Numbered from the stretch's first letter, positions 18,378 through 25,850 are shown. The stretch: 44,995 nucleotides of DNA from Oscillospiraceae bacterium (GCA_009779495.1 WRED01000015.1:1-44995); one strand, 5' to 3'. Numbers and translations: made by a program. The notes: generated by a model not told the origin, from the letters alone.

Positions 18378-18786
18378 GAGCAACATATCATCTCCGCGTA
18401 ACGGAGATGAACTCCCTCCTGATCAAAATGATAATGCAATATCGTCCCCAACCGATGAAGCAGAACGCCCTCCTGTTGTGGAAGTATCTAATAAACAACT
18501 CAAAGATCTTGAGGGAAAGTCAAAAATAAAAAATTTCAATGCAAATCAACGATTAGCCAGGCGAATCGTTGTCAGTGTAGTTCTTGGGTTCACTTTGCTG
18601 GTCTTGTCTTTATATTTACTAGATCATATCGTTGTATTTTTTTGCGAGCCTACAAATGCTGCTAGCACAGAGGTCAAGGACTTGTTTGATACGGTTTTTC
18701 CGCTCATACAAGCTGCTCTATTTACTTCTTTGGGTTATTTGTTTGGCGATAAGGCATCTTCAAGTGTAAACAATTCGGATACATAA
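18370..18786 (+). CDS. small two-helix membrane protein, candidate PanT toxin
   Basis: About 138 residues if read from TTG 18370, which has GGGGTG about 8 nt upstream; an ATG at 18355 is an alternative. Either start overlaps the Panacea stop codon. The first ~65 residues are polar and end in a basic stretch (NQRLARR). Then comes a strong transmembrane helix (IVVSVVLGFTLLVLSLYLL), a short loop, and a second hydrophobic helix (VFPLIQAALFTSLGYLFG) close to the C-terminus. I know no named family for it. The gene order antitoxin then membrane protein, with overlap and one promoter, fits a PanAT unit in which the second product is a membrane-acting toxin. This is an inference. Confidence 0.65.
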   Translation: MNESNISSPRNGDELPPDQNDNAISSPTDEAERPPVVEVSNKQLKDLEGKSKIKNFNANQRLARRIVVSVVLGFTLLVLSLYLLDHIVVFFCEPTNAASTEVKDLFDTVFPLIQAALFTSLGYLFGDKASSSVNNSDT

Positions 18787-18827
18787 TGATTTAGGGGACG
18801 GCCTAAAACGCCGTCCCCTAAATCATT
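18785..18827. terminator. perfect 18-bp palindrome between convergent genes
   Basis: The arms at 18785-18802 and 18810-18827 are perfectly complementary around a 7-nt loop, with a GC-rich core GGGGACGGC/GCCGTCCCC and AT-rich ends. It starts at the stop codon of the membrane-protein gene and ends 10 bases before the convergent acyl-CoA synthetase stop, so it probably terminates both directions. Confidence 0.75.
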
Positions 18828-18837
18828 GGCCAAAAGC

Positions 18838-20523
18838 CTACTTCTGCATATCTTTCTGCCGTATCTCAACCCGCTTGATCTTCCCGTTAAACGTCTTGGG
18901 CAGTTTCTCCACAAACTCCACAACACGCGGATACTTATACGGCGCGGTGTTCGTCTTGACGAAGTTCTGCAGCTCTTTCACAAGCGCGTCCGACGCCTCA
19001 AAACCCGGCTTCAGCACAATCGTCGCCTTGACATTGAAGCCCCTCACCGGGTCGGGCACACCTGTCACCGCAACCTCAAGTACGGACGGGTGCTCAAGCA
19101 GGACGCTCTCCACCTCAAACGGCCCGATACGGTAGCCCGACGACTTGATGAGGTCGTCGTTGCGGCCGATGTAATTCACATAGCCGTTTTCGTCGCGGAA
19201 AGCCGTGTCGCCCGTGTGATAATATCCGCCCGCGAAAGACTCTTTATTGCTGTCGTCGTTTTTGTAGTAGCATTGCATCAGGCCGCGCGGCCGCTTCTCA
19301 AAAGACTCGTACAGGATGCAGATCTCGCCCGTTACGCCCGGCTCACACTCATGGCCGTCGGCGTCCATGATGCGCACGTCGTAGCCCGGCACGGAAAGTC
19401 CGATACAACCCGGCACCGGCTTTGTGAACGGATACAGCGTCGCCAGGCAGAGCGTCGTCTCCGTCTGCCCGAAGCCCTCGAAAATCTCAAGCCCCGTGCA
19501 CTGCTTCCATTCGTTGAAAATCTGCGGATTCAGCGCTTCTCCCGCTGTGCAGCAATGCTTGAGCGACGACAGGTCGTACTTCGACAGATCATTTTGCAGG
19601 ATCAGCCTGTACATCGTCGGCGGCACGCAAAACGTCGTGACCTTGTACTTATCCATCTTCTGAAGAATGTCCGCGCCGTCAAATTTGTCAAAATCATACG
19701 TAAATACTGCCGACTCGCCAAGCCACTGGCCGTACAGCTTGCCCCACAGGGATTTCAGCCAGCCCGTGTCGGAAATCGTGAAGTGGAGTCCGCCGTCGAT
19801 CACGCGGTGCCAAAACACGCCGGTCACGAGGTGGCCAAGGGGATACGTGAAGTCGTGCAGGATCATTTTCGGATAGCCTGTCGTGCCGGACGAAAACGCC
19901 AGCATCATGACGTCGCCGACCTTTGTGGCCTCGTCGCCTTCCGGGCGCGCCCAGTCGGCGGAAGCGGCGGCAAAGCCGTCCTCAAAGTCGATCCAGCCCT
20001 CGCCTGCCTGCTTGTGCTTGGTCACAAACTTATGCCTGACCGTCGGGCACTCCGGCGCCGCCTTGTCGAACTGCGCCGTGCTCTCTCCGTCGCCCGTGAT
20101 AATAACCGCCTTGATCTCAGCGGAGTTGCAGCGGTATATGTAGTCACGGGGCATGAGCATGTCGGTGGACTGGATTGCGACGGCGCCGATTTTGTGCAGC
20201 CCCAACAGCACAAACCAGAACCAGTAGCTGCGTTTCAGCACGAGCATCACCGGGTCGCCCTTGCGGATGCCGAGCGAATAAAGGTAATTCGCGGCACGGC
20301 TTGATTCGGTCATGATGTCCTTGAATGTAAAATATTTCTCCTCACCCTGTGCCGACACCCAAACCATCGCCAGTTTGTCAGGCTTTTCCGTGCCCAGAAC
20401 GTCAATGACGTCGTAGGCAAAGTTGAAGTCCTCGTCCCAATGCAGGCCGAGATTTTTCCTCACATCCTCTAGAGATGTGAACGCTTCCCGCGGTTTTGCA
20501 ATAAATTTTTCATAGATAGCCAT
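18838..20523 (-). CDS. acyl-CoA synthetase (AMP-forming, MACS-like)
   Basis: A 561-residue ANL-superfamily ligase that forms an acyl-AMP and then an acyl-CoA. The core motifs are in order: AFSSGTTGYPK (P-loop), GFGQTET, YHTGDTAFRDENGYVNYIGR, DDLIKSSGYRIGPFEVE and the C-terminal catalytic-lysine region KTFNGKIKR. The layout is that of medium-chain/branched acyl-CoA synthetases rather than acetyl-CoA synthetase proper, but the acid substrate cannot be read from the sequence. It is the last gene of the T-box operon, 33 nt after the XRE-cupin gene. With the 2-oxoacid:ferredoxin oxidoreductase upstream, it could supply acyl-CoA for reductive carboxylation, or run with it in reverse during amino-acid fermentation. 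Confidence 0.92.
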   Translation of the reverse strand: MAIYEKFIAKPREAFTSLEDVRKNLGLHWDEDFNFAYDVIDVLGTEKPDKLAMVWVSAQGEEKYFTFKDIMTESSRAANYLYSLGIRKGDPVMLVLKRSYWFWFVLLGLHKIGAVAIQSTDMLMPRDYIYRCNSAEIKAVIITGDGESTAQFDKAAPECPTVRHKFVTKHKQAGEGWIDFEDGFAAASADWARPEGDEATKVGDVMMLAFSSGTTGYPKMILHDFTYPLGHLVTGVFWHRVIDGGLHFTISDTGWLKSLWGKLYGQWLGESAVFTYDFDKFDGADILQKMDKYKVTTFCVPPTMYRLILQNDLSKYDLSSLKHCCTAGEALNPQIFNEWKQCTGLEIFEGFGQTETTLCLATLYPFTKPVPGCIGLSVPGYDVRIMDADGHECEPGVTGEICILYESFEKRPRGLMQCYYKNDDSNKESFAGGYYHTGDTAFRDENGYVNYIGRNDDLIKSSGYRIGPFEVESVLLEHPSVLEVAVTGVPDPVRGFNVKATIVLKPGFEASDALVKELQNFVKTNTAPYKYPRVVEFVEKLPKTFNGKIKRVEIRQKDMQK

Positions 20524-20556
20524 ATTTGTAATCCATCCTTTTAAAGTTTTTTTCCC

Positions 20557-21105
20557 CTACTTCATGACGACGGCGATAAACTGCGCCGTCTCTTCCATAA
20601 CCTGAATCGCGTGAGGAATGCCCGAGTCGAAATAAATGCTGTCCCCCTCTTCAAGCTCGTAGGAAATCGACCCGACAAAGAACTTCATTTTCCCGGAAAG
20701 CATATAATTAAATTCCTGGCCCTCGTGGGCGTGAAATTCCTGGGTTTTGTCTCCCGGCTCTACGGTTACTAAAAACGGCTCTGCTTTCCTGTCCTTGAAA
20801 GTATGGGCGAGGTGTTTATAGTTGTACGCCTCAAGGCGTTTGACGTCAAAGCCGCGCCCTTTCTTGACAATGGAACAGGTCGTCAGCTTGCCCGAATCGC
20901 CGCTCATAATGTCGTAGACATCTACGCCAAAAATCTCAGCGCAGTTGTACATAAAGCTGAAAGAGAAGTCCTGATCGCCGTTTTCAAAGCGGACGTACTC
21001 ATCCTCGGAGATGCCGAGCTTTTCGGCCATTTCAGCCGTCGTAAGCTCGCAGATACATCTCAGGGCGAACAGCCGTCTGCCGATTTCTTTCAGTTGCTCT
21101 GTCAT
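20557..21105 (-). CDS. XRE-family HTH-cupin transcriptional regulator
   Basis: A 182-residue protein. The N-terminal ~65 residues form an XRE helix-turn-helix (LKEIGRRLFALRCICELTTAEMAEKLGISEDEYVRFENG cut across helices 1-4). The C-terminal ~75 residues form a cupin barrel with a metal/ligand-binding pattern (EFHAHEGQEFNYMLSGKMKF ... DSGIPHAIQ). Such proteins sense a small ligand through the cupin. It lies between the gamma subunit gene (14 nt) and the acyl-CoA synthetase, so it probably regulates this operon in response to an acid, acyl-CoA or oxoacid intermediate. This placement next to AMP-ligases and 2-oxoacid oxidoreductases is recurrent in Clostridia. Confidence 0.9.
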   Translation of the reverse strand: MTEQLKEIGRRLFALRCICELTTAEMAEKLGISEDEYVRFENGDQDFSFSFMYNCAEIFGVDVYDIMSGDSGKLTTCSIVKKGRGFDVKRLEAYNYKHLAHTFKDRKAEPFLVTVEPGDKTQEFHAHEGQEFNYMLSGKMKFFVGSISYELEEGDSIYFDSGIPHAIQVMEETAQFIAVVMK

Positions 21106-21119
21106 GTCACACCATCCTT

Positions 21120-21656
21120 TTATTGGTAGTTATATCCAAGCTCAATCGCCTTGATGTTCAGATCAATCATATCCTGCCGCCGCTCGGACACGATTTTCCG
21201 CATGGCGCGGGCAAGATCCGCAACGTCCATCACGCCGGTTTGACGGATAACGTTTCCCAAAATAATCATGTTTGCCAGCCCAGGCAGATTCTTATCAGAC
21301 GCCAACTGCGTCGCGGGAATATAGTAGGCGTCAACATCCGTCCGCGCGACCTTGCGCCCGATGAGGGATGAATCCACGAAAATCTTGCCTCCCTCCACCG
21401 TTTCCGGCTCAAATTTGTCAAGGGATGGCAGATTCATCGCGATGAGAACGTCGTGCGTCGTAATGATCGGCGAGCCGATGGACGTGTCGCTGATAATCAC
21501 ACTGCAATTCGCCGTGCCGCCGCGCATCTCCGGGCCGTATGAGGGCAGCCAGCTGACCTCTTTGCCTTGCAAAAGTCCCTCATATGCCAAATACTTCCCG
21601 GTAAACAGGATACCCTGACCGCCGAATCCGGCAAATAAGAATCGTTTTTCGCTCAT
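21120..21656 (-). CDS. 2-oxoacid:ferredoxin oxidoreductase, gamma subunit
   Basis: A 178-residue protein starting MSEKRFLFAGFGGQGIL, the Rossmann-like pattern of the gamma (catalytic-domain III) subunit of pyruvate/2-oxoacid:ferredoxin oxidoreductases. It then shows WLPSYGPEMRGGTANCSVIISD, the family hallmark. It takes part in CoA-dependent oxidative decarboxylation of 2-oxoacids or the reverse reductive carboxylation. Its start overlaps the beta-subunit stop by 4 bases. It is usually annotated as the VorC/KorC or IorB-like subunit. Confidence 0.92.
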   Translation of the reverse strand: MSEKRFLFAGFGGQGILFTGKYLAYEGLLQGKEVSWLPSYGPEMRGGTANCSVIISDTSIGSPIITTHDVLIAMNLPSLDKFEPETVEGGKIFVDSSLIGRKVARTDVDAYYIPATQLASDKNLPGLANMIILGNVIRQTGVMDVADLARAMRKIVSERRQDMIDLNIKAIELGYNYQ

Positions 21657-22408
21657 TTCGACTCCTCCTTTTCCGCGTACTTGTCCTTATAGACACCCAA
21701 TGGATAGTACGGGATCATGTTTTCGCGGAGCCAGTCCAACGACTTCACCGGCGTAAGTCCCCAGTTCGTCGGGCACGTAGACAACACCTCGACCAGCGAA
21801 AAGCCCTTGCCCTCGACCTGATTTTTAAACGCCTTGAGGATAGCTTTCTTCGCTTTGTTTATGTTTTTAATGTCGTTGACCGCGATGCGCTCCAGGTACG
21901 CCGCGCCGTCAACATTTTGCAGAAGCTCGCACACCTTCATCGGGTATCCGGCATTCTCCACGTCACGGCCGTAGGGCGATGTCTGCGTCACCATTCCGGG
22001 CAGGGACGTGGGCGCCAGCTGGCCGCCGGTCATCCCGTATATAGCATTGTTTACAAAAATAACTACGATATTTTCGCCTCTTGCCGCCGCGTGGACGGTT
22101 TCCGCCGTTCCGATGGCGGCCAAGTCGCCGTCACCTTGGTACGTGAACACGATTTTCGACGGATCGGAACGCTTGATTCCCGTGGCGACCGCCGGAGCGC
22201 GTCCGTGTGCCGCCTGGATCATGTCCACGTTGAAAAAGTTGTACGCGAGCACCGAGCAGCCTACCGGCGCGACGCCGATCGTGTCGCCCCGAATGCCCAA
22301 CTCGTCAATCGCCTCGGCGACCAACCGATGGATGATGCCGTGGGTGCAGCCCGGGCAGTAGGATAAAACAGCGTCGGTCAACGCCTTTGGTTTTTCAAAT
22401 ACCACCAT
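21653..22408 (-). CDS. 2-oxoacid:ferredoxin oxidoreductase, beta (TPP-binding) subunit
   Basis: A 251-residue subunit that binds thiamine pyrophosphate. CPGCTHGIIHRLVAEAI at the N-terminus is typical of the beta subunit. The TPP/Mg motif is GDGDLAAIGTAETVHAAARG followed by VIFVNNAIYGMTGGQ. The C-terminal part has CPTNWGLTPVKSLDWL. The electron acceptor is ferredoxin, encoded upstream. It forms the catalytic core with VorB and the gamma subunit; the gene is 5 nt after the alpha gene and overlaps gamma by 4 bases. Confidence 0.94.
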   Translation of the reverse strand: MVVFEKPKALTDAVLSYCPGCTHGIIHRLVAEAIDELGIRGDTIGVAPVGCSVLAYNFFNVDMIQAAHGRAPAVATGIKRSDPSKIVFTYQGDGDLAAIGTAETVHAAARGENIVVIFVNNAIYGMTGGQLAPTSLPGMVTQTSPYGRDVENAGYPMKVCELLQNVDGAAYLERIAVNDIKNINKAKKAILKAFKNQVEGKGFSLVEVLSTCPTNWGLTPVKSLDWLRENMIPYYPLGVYKDKYAEKEESK

Positions 22409-22413
22409 TTATG

Positions 22414-23475
22414 TCAACCTCCTATCTCATTCGCTTCGTTAATTTTGGCCAAAACATCGTCTGGAGTGGTGATCATGCCGCCGGCTCTTGAGCAGAGCAG
22501 CACGGGTTTTTGACAGCGTATCGCCAGTTCCACGTCCTCGATCATCTGACCCATGGACAACTCGACGCTCACAAACGCTTTCACTTTCTCCGCCGCCTTT
22601 CGCAGTGCGGCTTTCGGGAACGGCCAGAGCGTGACCGGCCGGATCATCCCTGCCTTGACCCCGTTTTGCCGCGCGATATCGACGGCATTTTTCGACACAC
22701 GCGCCGTGACTCCGAACGCGACCAGACAAATTTCGGCGTCGTCCATCAAATATTGCTCGAACATGACCTCGTTTTCTTCGACCTTTTGGTAGCGTTCATA
22801 ACGCTCCCGGTTCATTTTTTCGAGGTTCTCCGGTTGCAAATACAAGGAGTTTACGATGTTCGGCTTGCGTGCCTCTTTCGTGCCGGTAAGCGCCCACGAC
22901 TTCTCCGTCGCGGTAACCTCGCCCATGTCCAGACTGACCGGCTCCATCATTTGCCCCATGGTGCCGTCCGCCAGAATCAGTGTCGTCATCCTGTATTTGT
23001 CAGCCAGGTCGAAACCCTTAAACGTAAGTTCAACCATCTCCTGCACAGACGCGGGTGCCAAAACGATCCTTCTGAAATCCCCGTGACCGGCCGCCCTGAC
23101 CGCCTGCCAATAATCCGACTGCGCCGGTTGGATTCCTCCGAGTCCCGGCCCGCCGCGCTGTATGTTTACCACCAGTGCTGGAAGGTCGCATCCTGCCAAG
23201 TAAGATAATCCCTCACTTTTCAGGGAGATTCCTGGACTCGAACTTGAGGTCATGACGCGCTTACCTGTGGCGGATACACCGATAACCATGTTGATCGCGG
23301 CAATCTCGCTTTCTGCCTGGAGAAAAACTCCGCCGACCTTTGGCATCCGTTTGGACATGTACGCGGCGATTTCTGTCTGCGGCGTAATCGGGTAGCCAAA
23401 ATAGTGGCGGCACCCGGCCATGATTGCCGCTTCGGCTATGGCCTCGTTGCCTTTCATCAAAACTTTTTCTGACAT
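22414..23475 (-). CDS. vorB: 3-methyl-2-oxobutanoate:ferredoxin oxidoreductase-type alpha subunit (VorB)
   Basis: A 353-residue alpha subunit from MSEKVLMKGNEAIAEAA (start 23475; the upstream open frame is unsupported). The pattern GCRHYFGYPITPQTEIAAYM, then QAESEIAAINMVIG, TSSSSPGISLKSEG and GGPGLGGIQPAQSDYWQA, is that of clostridial proteins annotated as 3-methyl-2-oxobutanoate dehydrogenase subunit VorB, a branched-chain 2-oxoacid enzyme. Related KorA subunits look similar, so substrate specificity is likely but not proved. Preceded by GGAAAGGAAGAG. It lies 17 nt after the ferredoxin gene. Confidence 0.93.
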   Translation of the reverse strand: MSEKVLMKGNEAIAEAAIMAGCRHYFGYPITPQTEIAAYMSKRMPKVGGVFLQAESEIAAINMVIGVSATGKRVMTSSSSPGISLKSEGLSYLAGCDLPALVVNIQRGGPGLGGIQPAQSDYWQAVRAAGHGDFRRIVLAPASVQEMVELTFKGFDLADKYRMTTLILADGTMGQMMEPVSLDMGEVTATEKSWALTGTKEARKPNIVNSLYLQPENLEKMNRERYERYQKVEENEVMFEQYLMDDAEICLVAFGVTARVSKNAVDIARQNGVKAGMIRPVTLWPFPKAALRKAAEKVKAFVSVELSMGQMIEDVELAIRCQKPVLLCSRAGGMITTPDDVLAKINEANEIGG

Positions 23476-23492
23476 AATTCTCTTCCTTTCCC

Positions 23493-23699
23493 TTATTTCT
23501 CGACTGTAATGACACAATCAGGGCACATCTTCGCGCAGAAAGCGCAGGCGATGCATAAGCTCTGGTCTGTGATTTCCGCCGGATGATGTCCTTTCGCGTT
23601 GATTTTGTCCTCGGCCAGCGCCACGATTCCTTTCGGGCATGCCACCGCGCAAAGGCCGCAGCCCTTGCATTTGTCCACATCAAACGTAACCTTCGACAT
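23493..23699 (-). CDS. 2[4Fe-4S] ferredoxin subunit
   Basis: A 68-residue ferredoxin with two complete CxxCxxCxxxCP clusters (CKGCGLCAVACP and CIACAFCAKMCP). It is the delta subunit that passes electrons between the TPP centre and soluble ferredoxin. The start is at MSKVTFDVDKC (23699) with AAGGAGGAA upstream. It lies 11 nt after the P-loop ATPase gene and 17 nt before vorB. Confidence 0.95.
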   Translation of the reverse strand: MSKVTFDVDKCKGCGLCAVACPKGIVALAEDKINAKGHHPAEITDQSLCIACAFCAKMCPDCVITVEK

Positions 23700-23710
23700 T
23701 TTCTTCCTCC

Positions 23711-24379
23711 TTATTTCCATGCTTGATAAACATGCAGTTTTAGCGGGAACATATTTGGGATTTTATCTGAAAGAGAGGGCAAAAGGTCCTCTCTGACCGA
23801 CACCATTTTCAGCGCGAGTCCGGCCTCGCGGGCAATTCGTTCGCCGTACTCCAGTGAACTCAGTACATCGCCTGCCGTCGTCTCCCGTCCCAGGTTCGAG
23901 TTGTTCACGACCCCGGTAAATTTCATGCCGGACGCCGTTTCGATCTCCCGCATCACCTCGAGCGCAGACTGCCAGTTTGACGTCAGCGGCCGGAACCTGT
24001 TGACAACCATCAGCATTTCAAAGTCATTTTCGGCTAAGATTTCCGGCGCGTACCGGCCCAGCGCCATCGCGCCCCTGTCGTCGCCGCCCACATCAATTAC
24101 CCAGGAGGCGCTTTTGTCGTGAACGGTCGCATACGCTTCCTGCGGCAGGGAAGGAATATCCAGATTTGTGTTCGCGTAGGCCGATGAGACCACTGTGATC
24201 CCGACCCGTGAAAGCGCGTCGCCGCTATCTTTCGTGCGGAAATACGGGTTGACGATGTCCAAGTCCGCTATCTTAACGGAATCCGTGCGGCCTTTCAGAT
24301 ACAGCGCGTAATTCACGGCGATATTCGTCTTACCGCTGCCGTAATGCCCGGCAAATAATGTAATCCTCTTCGTTTCCAT
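23711..24379 (-). CDS. P-loop ATPase (CobQ/MinD-like) of the oxidoreductase operon
   Basis: A 222-residue P-loop NTPase with Walker A GHYGSGKT at residues 11-18, a Walker-B-like VIDVGGDDRG, and NRFRPLTSN and VVNNSNLG typical of SIMIBI-class (MinD/CobQ-like) ATPases. Proteins like this are repeatedly the first gene of clostridial Vor/Kor operons. Their role is unknown; cofactor or Fe-S maturation or regulation has been supposed. GGGGTGATAAG precedes the ATG, and the gene begins 21 nt after the T-box terminator, so it is the first gene controlled by the riboswitch. Confidence 0.88.
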   Translation of the reverse strand: METKRITLFAGHYGSGKTNIAVNYALYLKGRTDSVKIADLDIVNPYFRTKDSGDALSRVGITVVSSAYANTNLDIPSLPQEAYATVHDKSASWVIDVGGDDRGAMALGRYAPEILAENDFEMLMVVNRFRPLTSNWQSALEVMREIETASGMKFTGVVNNSNLGRETTAGDVLSSLEYGERIAREAGLALKMVSVREDLLPSLSDKIPNMFPLKLHVYQAWK

Positions 24380-24399
24380 CTCTTATCACCCCTTATAAA

Positions 24400-24718
24400 A
24401 CAAAACATCCCCGAGCGCAAATGCTCAGGGACGACATAAAATCGCGGTACCACCCTTTTTGCTGTAAAAAAACAGCCACTCAAAAGACTCTGACAAGTCC
24501 TTGGCCATGATAACGGGGCATCCGTAGCTTCTTACTGCTTGCTTTACTTCAGAAACTCTGCTCAGGAATGATTTGGCAATCTTCTGTGTATCGGCTCGCA
24601 CCAAACGCCGACTCTCTGCACGAATTTGTGAATTCGCCGCGAATCACAGATTCGCGTTAACACTTGATGAAAAAAGCCCGTTTCCTTCAACGCATTTATG
24701 ATATGAACTTTTCGATTG
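24400..24718 (-). promoter_or_regulatory. T-box riboswitch leader
   Basis: The minus strand carries the T-box sequence AGGGTGGTACCGCG (24456-24443), an AGAGAG bulge followed by a TCGGC/GCCGA stem whose loop contains GGTGCGA (canonical Stem I distal features), and an intrinsic terminator CCCTGAGC/GCTCGGGG (24430-24409) with ATGTTTTG after it. Uncharged cognate tRNA would stabilise the antiterminator and let the ATPase-ferredoxin-vor-acs operon be transcribed. I could not fix the specifier codon by hand: the likely loop strand contains ATC (Ile) and GCC (Ala), each followed by A. Two additional perfect hairpins (24621-24636, 24638-24656) sit in the 5' arm of Stem I. Confidence 0.92.
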
Positions 24719-24724
24719 AACTTA

Positions 24725-24753
24725 ATTATACACCGTAACAATCTATTTGTCAA
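24725..24753 (-). promoter_or_regulatory. consensus sigma-A promoter of the T-box operon
   Basis: A perfect TTGACA, a 17-nt spacer and a perfect TATAAT on the minus strand, placed just upstream of the T-box leader. Control is therefore expected mainly at the riboswitch. Confidence 0.92.
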
Positions 24754-24810
24754 GTGTTTTTTTTATTTTTTAGTTCTTTTAAACTTTTGTATTGACTTTG
24801 AATTTCCCGA

Positions 24811-24915
24811 CCCCTCCGGCACTGCGTGCCACCTCCCCTTGCAGGGGAGGCTTGAGCGACCGGGCAACCACTGCCTCTCCTGCAAGGGGAGGTGGCGCGC
24901 AGCGCCGGAGGGGTT
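24811..24915. repeat. MITE-like palindromic repeat, copy 2
   Basis: CCCCTCCGGC ... GCCGGAGGGG with an internal ACCTCCCCTTGCAGGGGAGG stem, almost identical to the inner part of the element at 11234-11400 but without its outer AAGCTGTTTTAGAC arms. It lies between the T-box promoter and the next gene's terminator. Confidence 0.85.
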
Positions 24916-24954
24916 TACTTCCCGATAGAACAAACTCTTGTATCAATATCAATA

Positions 24955-24988
24955 CAAAAAACAAAGGCCGCCCCGGTAAAGGGACGAC
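24955..24988 (-). terminator. terminator of the surface-protein gene
   Basis: On the minus strand GTCGTCCC pairs with GGGGCGGC (two G-U pairs) around a 6-nt loop, followed by CTTTGTTTTTTG. It begins 26 nt after the stop of the 25015-25671 gene. Confidence 0.8.
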
Positions 24989-25014
24989 TTTTTGTATAAA
25001 CAAGGCGTAAAAGC

Positions 25015-25671
25015 TTATGCTTCTTTCTTCTTGAGGCAAACAAACGCAGCAGCCGCGGCAAGGGAAAGAGTTGCGAACACAGCGATGGATGCGCTGGAGC
25101 CGGTCACGGGAACTTCGGGAGTCGCCGTGGTTTCTTCAACAGTCGTCGTGGTCATCGCGCCGCCCTTGTAGAAGTTGGCGATCCAGTTGATGATCTTGTT
25201 GCTGGCAAGCTTCTCATAGAGAGCGTCAACGTCAACGCCCATAGCAGCAAGCAACGTAAAGAGACCGGTTACGATATCGTCCATGACGTTCGTCGGAAGA
25301 GCGAGGATGTCGTTGAGCGAGAGATCCTTGATAAATTGTCCTGCCTTTGCGAAAGCGCCCTCAATAGCGCCCATAAAATCGCCCTTGCCGATCTGATCTA
25401 CGATTCCGGTGAAAAGGCCGTCAGTGTCGTCTCCCTTGGCTACCGGCGCTCCGTCTTTCTTGTCGTCGTCAGCAATTGCTACCACATCGACTACATCAGC
25501 AGTTTCGGTATCGCCATCGCCATCACTTTCGTCGTCAGCGGTGTTGGTGTCGGTGTCAACAACAGTAGCTGCATCGGGCTCTTCTTCGTTGGCGTCGTCA
25601 GTAGCGAAAGCGATTGTACCCATGGAGATCATCAGTGTGAGTGCGAGGAGGATGCTTAAGAACTTTTTCAT
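25015..25671 (-). CDS. secreted acidic surface protein with variant sortase signal
   Basis: A 218-residue protein. A Sec signal peptide (about 1-23, ending AFA) is followed by a very acidic, Asp/Thr-rich low-complexity segment (about 24-75), a helical middle domain (DGLFTGIVDQIG ... ALYEKLASNKIINWI), a Thr/Glu linker, then VPVTG at about 187-191, a hydrophobic helix and a KKKEA tail. The last three parts form an LPXTG-like cell-wall sorting signal in which the leucine is valine. It is monocistronic, with its own consensus promoter and terminator. The function is unknown; the abundance-type promoter suggests high expression. Confidence 0.75.
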   Translation of the reverse strand: MKKFLSILLALTLMISMGTIAFATDDANEEEPDAATVVDTDTNTADDESDGDGDTETADVVDVVAIADDDKKDGAPVAKGDDTDGLFTGIVDQIGKGDFMGAIEGAFAKAGQFIKDLSLNDILALPTNVMDDIVTGLFTLLAAMGVDVDALYEKLASNKIINWIANFYKGGAMTTTTVEETTATPEVPVTGSSASIAVFATLSLAAAAAFVCLKKKEA

Positions 25672-25733
25672 TTTTCAAACATTCCTTTCAAAATATGTAG
25701 TGGGTGCATAAGTACGCCCTTGTTACATTGAGA

Positions 25734-25762
25734 ATATTACCATGTAAAACGCGCTTTGTCAA
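25734..25762 (-). promoter_or_regulatory. sigma-A promoter of the surface-protein gene
   Basis: TTGACA, 17-nt spacer and TAATAT on the minus strand, about 63 nt upstream of the start codon. Confidence 0.85.
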
Positions 25763-25850
25763 GGGGTTTTTTAAAGATTTTATGAATAATCGTAGAATAA
25801 ACGGTGAAAATATAAATTTAGAACATTGCCGGGGGATTCGCGCTCCCGCT

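Noticed and set aside
18826..20304. 492-codon open frame on the plus strand
   Set aside because: It is antisense to the acyl-CoA synthetase, whose full set of motifs is on the minus strand; the plus-strand text is Arg/Val/His-rich with no domain.
21120..23699. Assignment as pyruvate or 2-oxoglutarate:ferredoxin oxidoreductase
   Set aside because: The alpha subunit text fits the VorB type better, and separate alpha, beta, gamma and ferredoxin genes with an acyl-CoA ligase point to branched-chain or similar acids; specificity is nevertheless not proved.
24462..24477. GCTGT/ACAGC hairpin with an internal T-run as a separate terminator
   Set aside because: It lies just upstream of the T-box sequence and is better read as an internal stem of the T-box leader.
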